DNA of 64,000 nt from positions 2,232,001 to 2,296,000 of the forward strand of contig OZ242258.1 of NCBI GenBank assembly GCA_965207025.1. Reading direction: 5' to 3'. The stretch is from Bin87 sp034423595. GTDB lineage: Bacteria > Chloroflexota > Dehalococcoidia > Lucifugimonadales > UBA3495. The notes below the pieces were generated by a model. That model worked only from the letters and a program-made list of their open reading frames with translations, was not told the origin of the DNA and did not search any database. The translations under genes were made by a program, and so were the position numbers. Shown here piece after piece: positions 31,285 to 39,639 of the stretch. Position 1 is the stretch's first letter, and every line of letters starts with the position of its first letter.

Positions 31285-32295
31285 ATGGAACCCGACCGCA
31301 ATACCTTATTGAAACTCTACCGCACCATGACCACCATCCGGCACTTCGAGGAACGCGGCGTCCCCGAAACCGGACAGCGCGGCATGTCCTCCTCTGTGCA
31401 CTCGTCCGTCGGCCAGGAAGCCGTACCCACCGGCGTTTGCGCCCACCTCTCTGACGACGACTACATCGGCAGCACCCACCGCGGCCACGGCCACTGCATC
31501 GCCAAGGGCGTCGATCCCAAGCTGATGATGGCCGAACTCTTCGGACGCAGCCACGGCCCCAACAAGGGCAAGGGCGGCTCCATGCACATCGCCGACATGA
31601 GCAAGGGTATGCTGGGAACCAACGGCATCGTCGCCGGCAGCGTACCGCTGGCCGTCGGCGCCGCCCTCACCTCCAAAATCCAGCGCCTCGGCCGCGTCGC
31701 CGTGGCCTTCTTCGGCGACGGCGGAGCCAACCAGGGCGTCCTCCACGAGTGCATGAACCTGGCCTCCGTGTGGAAACTCCCCGTCATTTTCTGCTGCGAA
31801 AACAACGGCTACGCCGAGTCCACCCCCGTCGAATACGGCCTGTCCGTGGCCAACGTCGCCGACCGCGCCGCCGGCTACGACATGCCCGGCTTCCACGTGG
31901 ATGGCATGGACGTGCTCGCCGTGTACGAAGCCGCCGGCGAAGCCGTTTCCCGCGCCCGCGCCGGCGACGGTCCCGCGCTGCTCGAAGCCCGCACCTACCG
32001 CTACTACGGCCACACCGTCTTCGACAACCCCCTGACCTACCGTACCAAGGAAGAAGAGGACCACTGGCGCGCCCGCGACCCCCTGCTCACCTTCCGCAAC
32101 CACATGATCGCCCAGGGCAACGTCATCACCGCCGAAGAGCTGGACCAGATGGACGAGGAAGCCCGCGTCCTTATGGAAGAGGCCGTAGCCTTCGCCGACG
32201 CCAGCCCGCTCCCTGAACCTCACGAAATCTACGAGGACGTGTATGCCGACTACCCCGTCGAAATGATGCGCCGCGGCGCCAACATGTCCGTGTAA
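31285..32295 (+). CDS. 2-oxoacid/acetoin dehydrogenase E1 component, alpha subunit
   Basis: 336 residues. Thiamine diphosphate binding is shown by GDGGANQG at 144-151 and ENNGYAEST about 25 residues later. Other family blocks are GSTHRGHGHCIAKG, GKGGSMHIADMSKGMLGTNG and RTYRYYGHTVFDNPLTYRTK. It decarboxylates a 2-oxoacid or acetoin and passes the acyl group to a lipoyl E2. The sequence type is closest to the acetoin/pyruvate dehydrogenase group. The beta subunit follows after 43 bases; E2 and E3 are absent from the window. The start ATG is preceded by AAGGAG. Confidence 0.92.
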   Translation: MEPDRNTLLKLYRTMTTIRHFEERGVPETGQRGMSSSVHSSVGQEAVPTGVCAHLSDDDYIGSTHRGHGHCIAKGVDPKLMMAELFGRSHGPNKGKGGSMHIADMSKGMLGTNGIVAGSVPLAVGAALTSKIQRLGRVAVAFFGDGGANQGVLHECMNLASVWKLPVIFCCENNGYAESTPVEYGLSVANVADRAAGYDMPGFHVDGMDVLAVYEAAGEAVSRARAGDGPALLEARTYRYYGHTVFDNPLTYRTKEEEDHWRARDPLLTFRNHMIAQGNVITAEELDQMDEEARVLMEEAVAFADASPLPEPHEIYEDVYADYPVEMMRRGANMSV

Positions 32296-32338
32296 CGCGC
32301 TTGCCCCGTCATCATCACCCCCATTGGAGGCTGGAAAT

Positions 32339-33394
32339 ATGACCACCATGGTTGAAACCCCAATGATGCCCCCTCCGGGCGAAACCCGTACACTCCAGAC
32401 TCGCGAGGCCATCAACGAAGCTTTGGCCCAGGAAATGCGCCGCGACGAGACCGTCATCATCATGGGCGAGGAAATCGCCGGCGGCGCCGGCCGCGAGCAC
32501 CTGGGCATCGTGGATGCCTGGGGCGGCGCTTTCCGCACCACCCGCGGCCTGATTCAAGAGTTCGGCAACGAGCGCGTCCTGGACACACCCCTCTCCGAAG
32601 CCGCCTTCGTGGGCACCGCCATCGGCGCCGCCTCCACCGGTATGCGCGCCGTCGCCGAGTTGATGTTCGTCGATTTCGTCGGCGTCTGCATGGACCAGCT
32701 CCTCAACAACGCCGCCAAGATGCGCTACATGTTCGGCGGTCAGGTCAAAGTCCCCTTCGTAATGCTCACCCGTATCGGAGCCGGGTTCGGCAGTGCCGCC
32801 CAGCACTCCGAGTCCTTCTACTCCCTGTTCAGCCACATCCCCGGCCTCAAGGGCGTCTGCCCGTCTGACGCCTACACCGCCAAGGGATTGCTCCTCTCTG
32901 CCATCCGCGACGACGACCCAGTGGTCTTCTTCGAGCACAAGGGACTCTACGGCGACACCTGCCCCGTCCCTGAGGAAATGTACACTCTGCCGCTGGGCAA
33001 GGCTCGCACCGTCCGCCCCGGAAACGACATCACCATGGTCGGCATCAGCAAAATGACCTGGGTAGCCGTCGAAGCCGCGGAAGAACTGGCCAAGGAGGGC
33101 CTCAACGCGGAGGTCATCGACCTGCTCAGCGTGTCCCCCATCGACTATGACCACGTGCTCGACTCAGTGCGCCGCACCCACCGCCTGCTGGTGGTGGACG
33201 AAGACACCCCGGTGTGCAGCATCTCGTCAGACATCTGCGCCCGCGTCGCCGAGGAAGCCTTCGACTACCTGGACGCTCCCCCGTCCCGGGTGACGCCGCC
33301 ACACACCCCCGTCCCCTACAGCCGCGCCCTGGAAAACCTCTACGTCCCCAACGCCGAGCGAGTGGTTGCCACCGCGCGCCGGCTGATGTCCTGA
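32339..33394 (+). CDS. 2-oxoacid/acetoin dehydrogenase E1 component, beta subunit
   Basis: 351 residues from ATG 32339; GGAGG at 32325-32329 sits ahead of it, so the in-frame TTG at 32324 is rejected. Blocks: LQTREAINEALAQEMRRDET, VIIMGEEIAGGAG, RVLDTPLSEAAFVGTAIGAA, VPFVMLTRIGAGFGSAAQHS and AEVIDLLSVSPIDYDHVLDS. It forms the alpha2beta2 E1 tetramer with the upstream product. It is followed 12 bases later by a propeller gene, now broken by an insertion sequence, suggesting the three were one operon. Confidence 0.93.
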   Translation: MTTMVETPMMPPPGETRTLQTREAINEALAQEMRRDETVIIMGEEIAGGAGREHLGIVDAWGGAFRTTRGLIQEFGNERVLDTPLSEAAFVGTAIGAASTGMRAVAELMFVDFVGVCMDQLLNNAAKMRYMFGGQVKVPFVMLTRIGAGFGSAAQHSESFYSLFSHIPGLKGVCPSDAYTAKGLLLSAIRDDDPVVFFEHKGLYGDTCPVPEEMYTLPLGKARTVRPGNDITMVGISKMTWVAVEAAEELAKEGLNAEVIDLLSVSPIDYDHVLDSVRRTHRLLVVDEDTPVCSISSDICARVAEEAFDYLDAPPSRVTPPHTPVPYSRALENLYVPNAERVVATARRLMS

Positions 33395-33406
33395 GGAGGC
33401 CACGCT

Positions 33407-33486
33407 ATGACTACCGTCGGAACCGGCAAACACACCTACACCCTCACCTCCGACTGGGCAAAAATGCCCGATGCCCACCCCCTGGG
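33407..33486 (+). pseudogene. Propeller gene, 5' fragment cut by insertion sequence
   Basis: ATG 33407 behind GAGGAGG opens MTTVGTGKHTYTLTSDWAKM and continues to DAHPLG before the insertion at 33487. Removing the element and one 11-bp duplicate restores one frame with 34831-35635 (DAHPLG-AVSAIASDSAGDI). Without excision this part ends at a TGA formed by the element's first bases. Confidence 0.85.
33476..33486. repeat. 11-bp target site duplication, left copy
   Basis: CACCCCCTGGG, repeated exactly at 34820-34830 on the other side of the insertion sequence. Confidence 0.92.
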
Positions 33487-34819
33487 CTGACAAGGGTATG
33501 TAAGACGTTTTTAGGTAGGCGCATGGTGAGTAATCTCCAGGTTGGACTTGGGTTCGGGCCAAGGCTCTGGCAACAGCCAGAGTTGGGTCCAGAGGCGGCC
33601 TTGGATGAGCAATCGCCGGAGGCGTTCCATGCCGTGGCGGATCACGCTGACGGTGCGGCCCGTCCGGCGCCAGGGGTTGCGATGTACGGGAACCGGCGTC
33701 TTGGGCGGCGTGCGCAGGTTGCCTGGGTCAATGTTGCGGTCGTAGGCGTCCTCGACCCTGGTGCCATAGGCCAGGGACAGCAGGGTGGCCACCGAGAGCA
33801 CCAGCCAGTGGCGGGAGACGCGGTCTGGGTCGGTGCGCCGGGTCTTGTCCCACTTCCAGCCCAGGCTCTTGAGGGCCTTGAAGCCCAGTTCGATCCAGAA
33901 GCGCAGCGCGTACCAACTGGGTCCCACCTTGTCGGGCGGCAGGTCGGTGAGGATGATCCAGGGTTCTTCCTGTTCGAGGTACCAGACCACCACGAGAGTG
34001 CAGCGGCGCTTGGCCTCGGGGGTGCTGAAGGCGGTGCCCTGGCCGATCCAGGCGGTGTCTGGCTGGGAAACGAAGCGCTGGGCGGGCAGGCGTTTGCCGC
34101 CGTCGGCGCAGAAGGTGATGTTCTTCCGGTAGCGCATACCAGGATGCCAGCCCTGCTCTCGTATCTGGTTCCAGAGCTTGGGGCTGGCAATGCCCCGGTC
34201 GCAGAGCACGATGACGGTCATTCCCTCCGTAACCGCCGGAGCCAGTTGCTTGAGCAGTTCCACGATGGGGTCCGACCAGGATCCCTTCTGATTGGCTTTG
34301 AGGATGCGCCAGGCCACGGGAATGGCGCAACTGCGGTAGAGGACGCTGATGACGATGGCGGTGGTCTGGTCGCCCTTGAGCGTGGGGTCGATGGCCAGGG
34401 CCAGGCGTTCGGAGCGCCACAGGGCCAAAACCCACCGCAGCAGGGGCGCGAAGCAGAGCGTAACGTCCAACTCAGTCCGGCAGGGACGGGCCCGGTCGCT
34501 GCCATCGTAGAGCCACTGGCGAATGTACTGGCGCAAGCTGTTCCAGTTGCCCTTGGCGGAGAGAGCCGAGGCCACGGCGTTCTGGCAGGCGCTGCCCGCC
34601 AGGATGGCCCCGCAGACCCACATTGCCAAGCCGGTCAATTGTGGCTGGGAGAGGTGAGGTAAATGCGTTTCAATCGTTTTTTGCATCTGATAGCATTCTC
34701 TGGGAAGGCGCATGGGGGACCTCCGGCACCTGGTTTCGACACACCCAGAATGCCGGAAAGCCCGGCGCCTTCCCAAGTTAAGCGCCGAGCCAGTTTTAGC
34801 CTTTACATACCCTTGTCAG
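33487..34819 (-). mobile_element. IS4-type insertion sequence, 1333 bp, complete
   Basis: Bounded by perfect 17-bp terminal inverted repeats, CTGACAAGGGTATGTAA and its complement, and flanked by an 11-bp direct repeat of the target. It holds one intact transposase gene on the minus strand. Intact ends, perfect duplication and an undecayed host gene suggest recent insertion. It interrupts a propeller gene downstream of the E1 dehydrogenase genes. Confidence 0.95.
33511..34686 (-). CDS. IS4-type DDE transposase
   Basis: About 391 residues from ATG 34686 (MQKTIETHLPHLSQ); the frame is open to 34776, so a longer form is possible. The RNase H-like DDE core shows IDPTLKGDQ (first Asp), LCDRGIASP (second Asp), and YALRFWIELGFKALKSLGW, which fits the Y-(2)-R-(3)-E-(6)-K signature of the IS4 family with the catalytic Glu. 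Length and the 11-bp target duplication agree with that family. The gene appears intact and could be active. Confidence 0.93.
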   Translation of the reverse strand: MQKTIETHLPHLSQPQLTGLAMWVCGAILAGSACQNAVASALSAKGNWNSLRQYIRQWLYDGSDRARPCRTELDVTLCFAPLLRWVLALWRSERLALAIDPTLKGDQTTAIVISVLYRSCAIPVAWRILKANQKGSWSDPIVELLKQLAPAVTEGMTVIVLCDRGIASPKLWNQIREQGWHPGMRYRKNITFCADGGKRLPAQRFVSQPDTAWIGQGTAFSTPEAKRRCTLVVVWYLEQEEPWIILTDLPPDKVGPSWYALRFWIELGFKALKSLGWKWDKTRRTDPDRVSRHWLVLSVATLLSLAYGTRVEDAYDRNIDPGNLRTPPKTPVPVHRNPWRRTGRTVSVIRHGMERLRRLLIQGRLWTQLWLLPEPWPEPKSNLEITHHAPT

Positions 34820-34830
34820 CACCCCCTGGG
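34820..34830. repeat. 11-bp target site duplication, right copy
   Basis: CACCCCCTGGG, identical to 33476-33486. Confidence 0.92.
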
Positions 34831-35635
34831 GGCGGTCAGCGCTATCGCCAGCGACTCCGCCGGCGACATCTACGCCTTCCACCGCGCCGACCCACCCATC
34901 GCCATCTTTGACCGCGCCACCGGCAACTTCAAGAGCGGCTGGGGCAACGGCGGCTACGTCTATGCCCATGGCTTCTACATCGAGGACGACGTCGTCTATC
35001 TGACCGACCGCGACACCTCCACTTGCATGATGTACACCCTGGACGGCAAGCTCATCCAGATGCTGGGTCGCTACATGGTACACTCCGACACGGGAGCCGA
35101 GGTAGCCGGCCAACTGGTGCCCCGGGCGGCCGGCCCGTTCAACTACCCCGCCGAGTTGGTGCCCTCGCCCAGCGGCGACCTGTACGTCGCCGACGGCTAT
35201 CGCAACGCCCGCGTCCACCGCTTCGACAACGATGGCAACCACAAGTATTCCTGGGGCAAGCCCGGCAAGGAACACCCTTACGAGTTCCACCTGCCCCACA
35301 GCCTGCTGGTGACCCGCGATGATCGTGTGTACGTCTGCGACCGAGAAAACAGCCGGGTTCAGGTGTTTAACACCTCCGGCGACTTCCTGGCAATGTGGAC
35401 CGACGCCCAGCGCCCCACCGACATCGCGGAAACTCCCGAAGGCGATTTCGTCGTCAGCGAACTGGCGACTCTCGACGAGTCCCGTTCGCCGCGCGTCAGC
35501 ATCTTTGACCGCGACGGCAACGTGCTGGCCCGCTGGGACAGCCGCTCCGCCCACGGAATCTGGTGCGACGCCCACGGCGACATCTTCCTCGCCCTCACCG
35601 GCGACAAGGCCGTGGACAAGTACGGTCGGAACTAA
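34831..35635 (+). pseudogene. Propeller gene, 3' fragment (NHL / peptidyl-amidoglycolate lyase-like)
   Basis: Continues the reading frame broken at 33487 and encodes 267 residues of a six-bladed propeller. NHL-like blades are visible: SAIASDSAGDIYAFHRADPP, DLYVADGYRNARVHRFDNDG, RVYVCDRENSRVQVFNTSGD and RSPRVSIFDRDGNVLARWDS. The YVADGYRNARVHRF blade is typical of the peptidyl-alpha-hydroxyglycine amidating lyase-like group frequent in Chloroflexota and Actinobacteria. No signal peptide exists in the reconstructed start. The fragment alone lacks a start and binding site, so it is probably silent unless the element leaves. Confidence 0.85.
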
Positions 35636-35668
35636 CCCATTCGGGAAACGATGGGTACAAAAAGATAG

Positions 35669-36412
35669 TCAGCTACGGGACGGCGGCAGTGGGATTCCCT
35701 GCCGCCTTTCGGTCAGCTGGGGGAATCCGTTGGTTTGCTCTACAGGTTGAGTTTTAGAAGCAGGCAATAGAGTATCGCCCGCCCTTACCACCATGGTATT
35801 GACAGCAAGGTCGTATAGGTGACGTCGCTCCGGGGCAACCAGAACCATTACACCGTTAATCAGCCAGGGGAAAATCAATCCGTCCAACTGTTTCAGCAGC
35901 GCCCGCCCCAAAGCCTGCCCAAAAGAGGGGCGCCGGCCATTACCATAATTCACGACGCGCAACCCCAGGATCAGATGCCCGAAATCGCCGCCGGAGAACC
36001 GAACCATCAACGTCAGATACATAAGGCGCATTGTGAAGACCAGCAGCGCCGCCCCGAGTGGAATCAGCACAACCGTAGCAACGTCCATCGTGGCTGCGCC
36101 TACCGAATACGTTTCCCAATAGTCCGTTAGCACGTCTTCGACAACCTTGTCGGCGTCCGGCGCGTCTCTAACCGCCAATTCGCTCAGCATCGGCCACATA
36201 TCACGTACCTCATCGCCTACCACTATCACGCCAACAGTTATGAGGATAGCCAGCCAGAAAACGCAGGAGAGCAAGAACAGCAGCGCCCCATTTATCACCC
36301 GCGCGAACAGGCGGGCCACCGGGTTCGCCGCCGCTAAAGTCGATCCCGAACCCGAGGCTGCGCCGGGCGGCTCTCCCGGTTCGGTATAGATTACTCCGTT
36401 GTTGACTGCCAT
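35669..36412 (-). CDS. RDD family membrane protein, second of two
   Basis: 247 residues from ATG 36412, two bases after the upstream stop; a longer frame to 36460 overlaps that gene. Three to four membrane helices: VINGALLFLLSCVFWLAILI, TVVLIPLGAALLVFTMRLMY and LKQLDGLIFPWLINGVMVLV. The RDD pattern is visible as ARLFARVIN (Arg) and GDFGHLILGLRVVNYGNGRR with RRHLYDLAVNTMVV (Asp). RDD proteins are often transporters or membrane accessory proteins; the role is unknown. It forms a coupled pair with the next gene and converges on the broken propeller gene. Confidence 0.78.
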   Translation of the reverse strand: MAVNNGVIYTEPGEPPGAASGSGSTLAAANPVARLFARVINGALLFLLSCVFWLAILITVGVIVVGDEVRDMWPMLSELAVRDAPDADKVVEDVLTDYWETYSVGAATMDVATVVLIPLGAALLVFTMRLMYLTLMVRFSGGDFGHLILGLRVVNYGNGRRPSFGQALGRALLKQLDGLIFPWLINGVMVLVAPERRHLYDLAVNTMVVRAGDTLLPASKTQPVEQTNGFPQLTERRQGIPLPPSRS

Positions 36413-36414
36413 GA

Positions 36415-36888
36415 CTAACTGCGCCGTTGGGCGCGATCCTCGGCATTCGCCTGCTCCCATCGTTCGCCGAATGAACGCGGGTCATGGACAACCACGGTGC
36501 CGGCCCAAAGATCGTACAGGTGGCGACGGTCGGCGCGGAACAGCACCATCAGGCAATTGATGATGCCCGGGATAATCAGTATGCTCAGGAATTGCAGGTG
36601 GGAACGGCGGTTGGCCTGTTGCTTGGAGATCGGCCCTCCGCTACGGTGATCGACCACCCGCGCCCCGACGACCAGGTGTCCTACGGTACCGCCGCACTTT
36701 CCAAGTAGCCAAGGCTCGATCCAGATGATTAGCACTATGGCCAAGAGCCAGCCCCCGGCAATAGCGCTGTTGATCAGCCTCGCGATCAGGCGACGCCGCC
36801 GGTCCAGATAGGTCAGGCTGACTCGGGGGGGGCGTTTATGCCCTGATGGGGCGATACGCCGGTTTGATTCATGGTAGCCATCTCCCAA
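36415..36888 (-). CDS. RDD family membrane protein, first of two, possible N-terminal frameshift
   Basis: About 155 residues. Core: RRRLIARLINSAIAGGWLLA, IVLIIWIEPWLLGKCGGTVG, HLVVGARVVDHRSGGP and RRHLYDLWAGTVVVHD, a short RDD domain like that of the next gene. The open frame begins only at TTG 36888. The better-placed ATG 36872 (MNQTGVSPHQGINAP, behind GGGAG) is in another frame. The two would join if the run of eight C on the coding strand (36825-36832) had one more base. So either the start is the weak TTG or there is an indel in the run. It lies 26 bases after the aldolase gene in the same direction. Confidence 0.65.
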   Translation of the reverse strand: MGDGYHESNRRIAPSGHKRPPRVSLTYLDRRRRLIARLINSAIAGGWLLAIVLIIWIEPWLLGKCGGTVGHLVVGARVVDHRSGGPISKQQANRRSHLQFLSILIIPGIINCLMVLFRADRRHLYDLWAGTVVVHDPRSFGERWEQANAEDRAQRRS

Positions 36889-36913
36889 AAGCTGGCCGCT
36901 GATACTTCTTCTG

Positions 36914-37660
36914 TCAGCCGATGCGGCCCAGAAAATCGCTGGCGCCTCGCGCTACCCAGGCGTTCCATGAGGTCATCAGGAACCGCGCTCCTTTCTCCAC
37001 GTAGGCGGCCACGTTGTCGTCGTTCACCAGCGTGCCCGCCGTGCGCCCTGCGTTGACGATGCGGGCGATGGCATCGTCGATGGCAGCCTGGACTTCGGGA
37101 TGCCCCACGTTTCCGATATGCCCCATCGTCTGCGACAGGTCCGTGGGAGCGACAAAGAACACGTCGATGTCGTCCACCTTGAGGATGTCGTCCAGGTTAT
37201 CCAACGCCGTCACTTCCTCAATGAGGACGATCACCATGGTCTGGTCATTGGCACGGTGCACGTAGTCCGGCACCCCGAAAGACTGCCGGCCGCCGAACAT
37301 CCCGCGATAGCCCAGGGGGGCGAACTTGGATGCGCCCGCCGCCGCTTCCGCCTCCTCCCGGGTGTTCACGTGAGGCAGCACTACCCCCATGGATCCGCGG
37401 TCCAGCGTCCGCGTGATCAGCCCCGCGTCGTTGGCGTTGCAGCGAGTGATAGACGCCATGCCCCACAGGTCGCAGGCCCGCGTCATGTCGCCCAGCGTTT
37501 CCCAGTCCACCGGCCCGTGCTCGCACTCCATCCAAACCGAATCGAATCCCACCGGGCCGAGAAAGTCGATGATTTCACTGCTCATCAGGCCGGAGATACA
37601 GGTCGCGGGTTCGCCTCGCTGCAACTTCTCTTTCACTGGGTTGGGACGTATGGTTGGCAC
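36914..37660 (-). CDS. HpcH/HpaI aldolase family protein
   Basis: 248 residues from GTG 37660, chosen because AGGAGG lies seven bases upstream; the open frame upstream overlaps cbiH and is not coding. Family blocks: FDSVWMECEHGPVDWETLGD, DRGSMGVVLPHVNTREEAEA, GYRGMFGGRQ, VIVLIEEVTALDNLDDILKV and DVFFVAPTDLSQTMGH. Metal ligands are expected at the Glu in IEE and the Asp in PTDLS. Class II aldolases of this group cleave 2-keto-3-deoxy acids or related compounds; the substrate is unknown. It follows the cbi cluster after 67 bases and precedes two RDD genes. A distant relative is at 55960. Confidence 0.88.
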   Translation of the reverse strand: MPTIRPNPVKEKLQRGEPATCISGLMSSEIIDFLGPVGFDSVWMECEHGPVDWETLGDMTRACDLWGMASITRCNANDAGLITRTLDRGSMGVVLPHVNTREEAEAAAGASKFAPLGYRGMFGGRQSFGVPDYVHRANDQTMVIVLIEEVTALDNLDDILKVDDIDVFFVAPTDLSQTMGHIGNVGHPEVQAAIDDAIARIVNAGRTAGTLVNDDNVAAYVEKGARFLMTSWNAWVARGASDFLGRIG

Positions 37661-37727
37661 AGTTGGGCCTCCTGTTCGCGGGAGTCTATCTCGAATTTCG
37701 GCGCAGTATAACAGCAACGGTTTGTCG

Positions 37728-38486
37728 CTAGCCCTTGGCCTCGTATCCGCGTGGGGTGACCATCCGCCCATTATGCACGTAGGTGTTCGAGTTGCCGATG
37801 ACGACGGTGGTGAACATATCCACGCCCAGCCGTTCCCCGTCCAGGCCGCCCAGATCGGCCAACGAAACGGCCTGCTCCGGTCGGAAAGCGTGTCGCACGA
37901 TGCCCACCGGCGTATCGGAACTGCGATGCTCCAGGTAAATGTCTCGTGCTTCTTGCAACTGACTGACCCGCCGCCGGCTGCGCGGGTTATACAGGACGGT
38001 AACGAAATCACCAGCCGCGGCAGCCGCCAGCCGTCGCCGGATCTGCTCCCAGGGCGTCAGCAAGTTGCTCAGGCTGATGGCGCAGAAGTCCTGCATCAAC
38101 GGCGATCCCAACAGCGCCGCCGCCGATTGCAACGCCGATACCCCCGGCACCGTTTCCACCGCTGGATCCACGCCATCCCACTGACGGTCGGTCAACACGC
38201 GGTACACGGGCCCGGCCATGCCATATATTCCGGCGTCGCCGGACGACACCACTGCCACGGTCTTGCCGGAATACGCGATGTCCACCGCCAGGGCAGCCCG
38301 CTCTAGCTCCTGGCCCAGTTCCATGGAGTAGATGACTTTGCCTGCCACCTCGCCAGCAACCTGCTCAATGTAATATCGGTAGCCGACCAGCTCATCGCTG
38401 TCCGCGATCGCGGCAGCCGCGGCCGGCGTCAGATTACCGGCATCGCCGGGCCCAAGTCCAACCAGGTAGAGTTTCCCGCTGCTCAT
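37728..38486 (-). CDS. cbiH: Cobalt-precorrin-3B C17-methyltransferase
   Basis: 252 residues from ATG 38486 behind GGAGCTGAT. SAM-binding blocks of the tetrapyrrole methylase fold: KLYLVGLGPGDAGNLTPAA, VAVVSSGDAGIYGMAGPVYR, VETVPGVSALQSAAALLGSP and LMQDFCAISLSNLLTPWE. The C-terminal FTTVVIGNSNTYVHNGRMVT PRGY segment is typical of CbiH/CobJ. It methylates C17 and contracts the ring. Last gene of the cbi series, 10 bases after cbiG, in the anaerobic-type pathway indicated by cbiD, cbiG and cbiX. Confidence 0.94.
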   Translation of the reverse strand: MSSGKLYLVGLGPGDAGNLTPAAAAAIADSDELVGYRYYIEQVAGEVAGKVIYSMELGQELERAALAVDIAYSGKTVAVVSSGDAGIYGMAGPVYRVLTDRQWDGVDPAVETVPGVSALQSAAALLGSPLMQDFCAISLSNLLTPWEQIRRRLAAAAAGDFVTVLYNPRSRRRVSQLQEARDIYLEHRSSDTPVGIVRHAFRPEQAVSLADLGGLDGERLGVDMFTTVVIGNSNTYVHNGRMVTPRGYEAKG

Positions 38487-38496
38487 ATCAGCTCCG

Positions 38497-39627
38497 CTAT
38501 TTTGTTCCCGGTTTGGTGTCGCGGGCCAAAGCCACCGTAGCACGGTCTGATTTGGTGCGCGGAACCACTAATCCATCCGCGTCGGCCGCCAGCATCGCCG
38601 CCGGTTCCGACACGCCGAACACGCCCAGCAGATCCTGCGCCGCCGACGGGGTAGGCCGATTCAACCCGTCACCGGATTCCAGGGCGACCTGCCGGTTCGC
38701 AACTGCGTTTAACTCTGCCGCCGAGTAAATCCCCAGGGGGATGCCCAGGGCTTCTGCCAGCGCTATGATTCCCGGCTCATCCGCTTTTATGTCAATAGTG
38801 GCGATTCTGGCCAGGCTCCGCCGAGACAGGTCATACTCGGTCAACGTGTCGTCCAGCAACTCGCGCAGATGCTCAACATCGACTCCTCGACGACACCCTA
38901 TGCCGGCAACCAGCGTGGGCGGTCGGTACACGACCAGCGGATGACCGACCTCGACCGCCAACAACCGATCCGACACTATCAGGGTTGCGGCGAAATCGTC
39001 AGACACCGCCTCGGCAAGGTTGTTCACCTCAATTATGCTGTCCGACTTTGCAGCGTCGTCCGGCCACGACGCGCCGCAGTCCTGGTCCAGCCATAACGCG
39101 ACGGGGTCGCCGTTCACAACGGCGGCAGCCGCCCGCGTCAGGTCGGTGGGGGAGGCGTCAATCCGCCAGCCCTGCGCTTTGCCCACCAGGTCGATGGCGG
39201 TGACGTTCAGTGCGTCGGACGCTGACGTGACGATGGCCTGCGCGCCAATCGCCTCGGCGACCTGCCGGGCCAGTTCGTCGCCGCCCCCAACATGGCCGGA
39301 TAACACGCTGATCGCGTAGCGGCCGCCGTCGTCCACGCAAACCACGGCAGCGTCCCGTTTTTTACCCGCGAATACCGGGGCCAGCAGCCGCACGGCAGCC
39401 CCGACGGGCAGGAAAACGATCAGAGCGTCGCGGTTGACAAAAAGGCTCTGCAATATCGGACGCAACGGGAGGTCGTAATACCGCGTGTCGTCATCCTCGG
39501 CGGCGGCGAGTTTCCGCTCCAAGTGCAGTTCCGCGTCAGGTATTGCTGATGCCAAACGCCGGGCCAGTCCGGCGCCGGGTTTGGACACGGCCACAATCGC
39601 CGTTTTCGTACTATAGGCGGACGACAC
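38497..39627 (-). CDS. cbiG: Cobalt-precorrin-5A hydrolase
   Basis: 376 residues, normal length. The N-terminal domain has LIVFLPVGAAVRLLAPVFAG and DAAVVCVDDGGRYAISVLSG HVGG. The linker is Val/Ala-rich, and the C-terminal domain holds PPTLVAGIGCRRGVDVEHLR and ESGDGLNRPTPSAAQDLL. It opens the delta-lactone and releases acetaldehyde; it is specific to the cobalt-early (anaerobic) route. It lies 12 bases after cbiF, in the same direction. Confidence 0.94.
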   Translation of the reverse strand: MSSAYSTKTAIVAVSKPGAGLARRLASAIPDAELHLERKLAAAEDDDTRYYDLPLRPILQSLFVNRDALIVFLPVGAAVRLLAPVFAGKKRDAAVVCVDDGGRYAISVLSGHVGGGDELARQVAEAIGAQAIVTSASDALNVTAIDLVGKAQGWRIDASPTDLTRAAAAVVNGDPVALWLDQDCGASWPDDAAKSDSIIEVNNLAEAVSDDFAATLIVSDRLLAVEVGHPLVVYRPPTLVAGIGCRRGVDVEHLRELLDDTLTEYDLSRRSLARIATIDIKADEPGIIALAEALGIPLGIYSAAELNAVANRQVALESGDGLNRPTPSAAQDLLGVFGVSEPAAMLAADADGLVVPRTKSDRATVALARDTKPGTK

Positions 39628-39639
39628 GACCGGTCGCGG

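Noticed and set aside
33214..34662. 482-codon plus-strand frame across the E1 beta end and the insertion sequence
   Set aside because: It crosses the left end of the mobile element, so it cannot be an ancestral gene, and it mirrors the transposase.
36914..38011. Fusion of a Cys/Ser-rich N-terminus to the aldolase
   Set aside because: The extra 117 codons lie antiphase within cbiH; the GTG at 37660 has a perfect binding site and gives the family's normal length.
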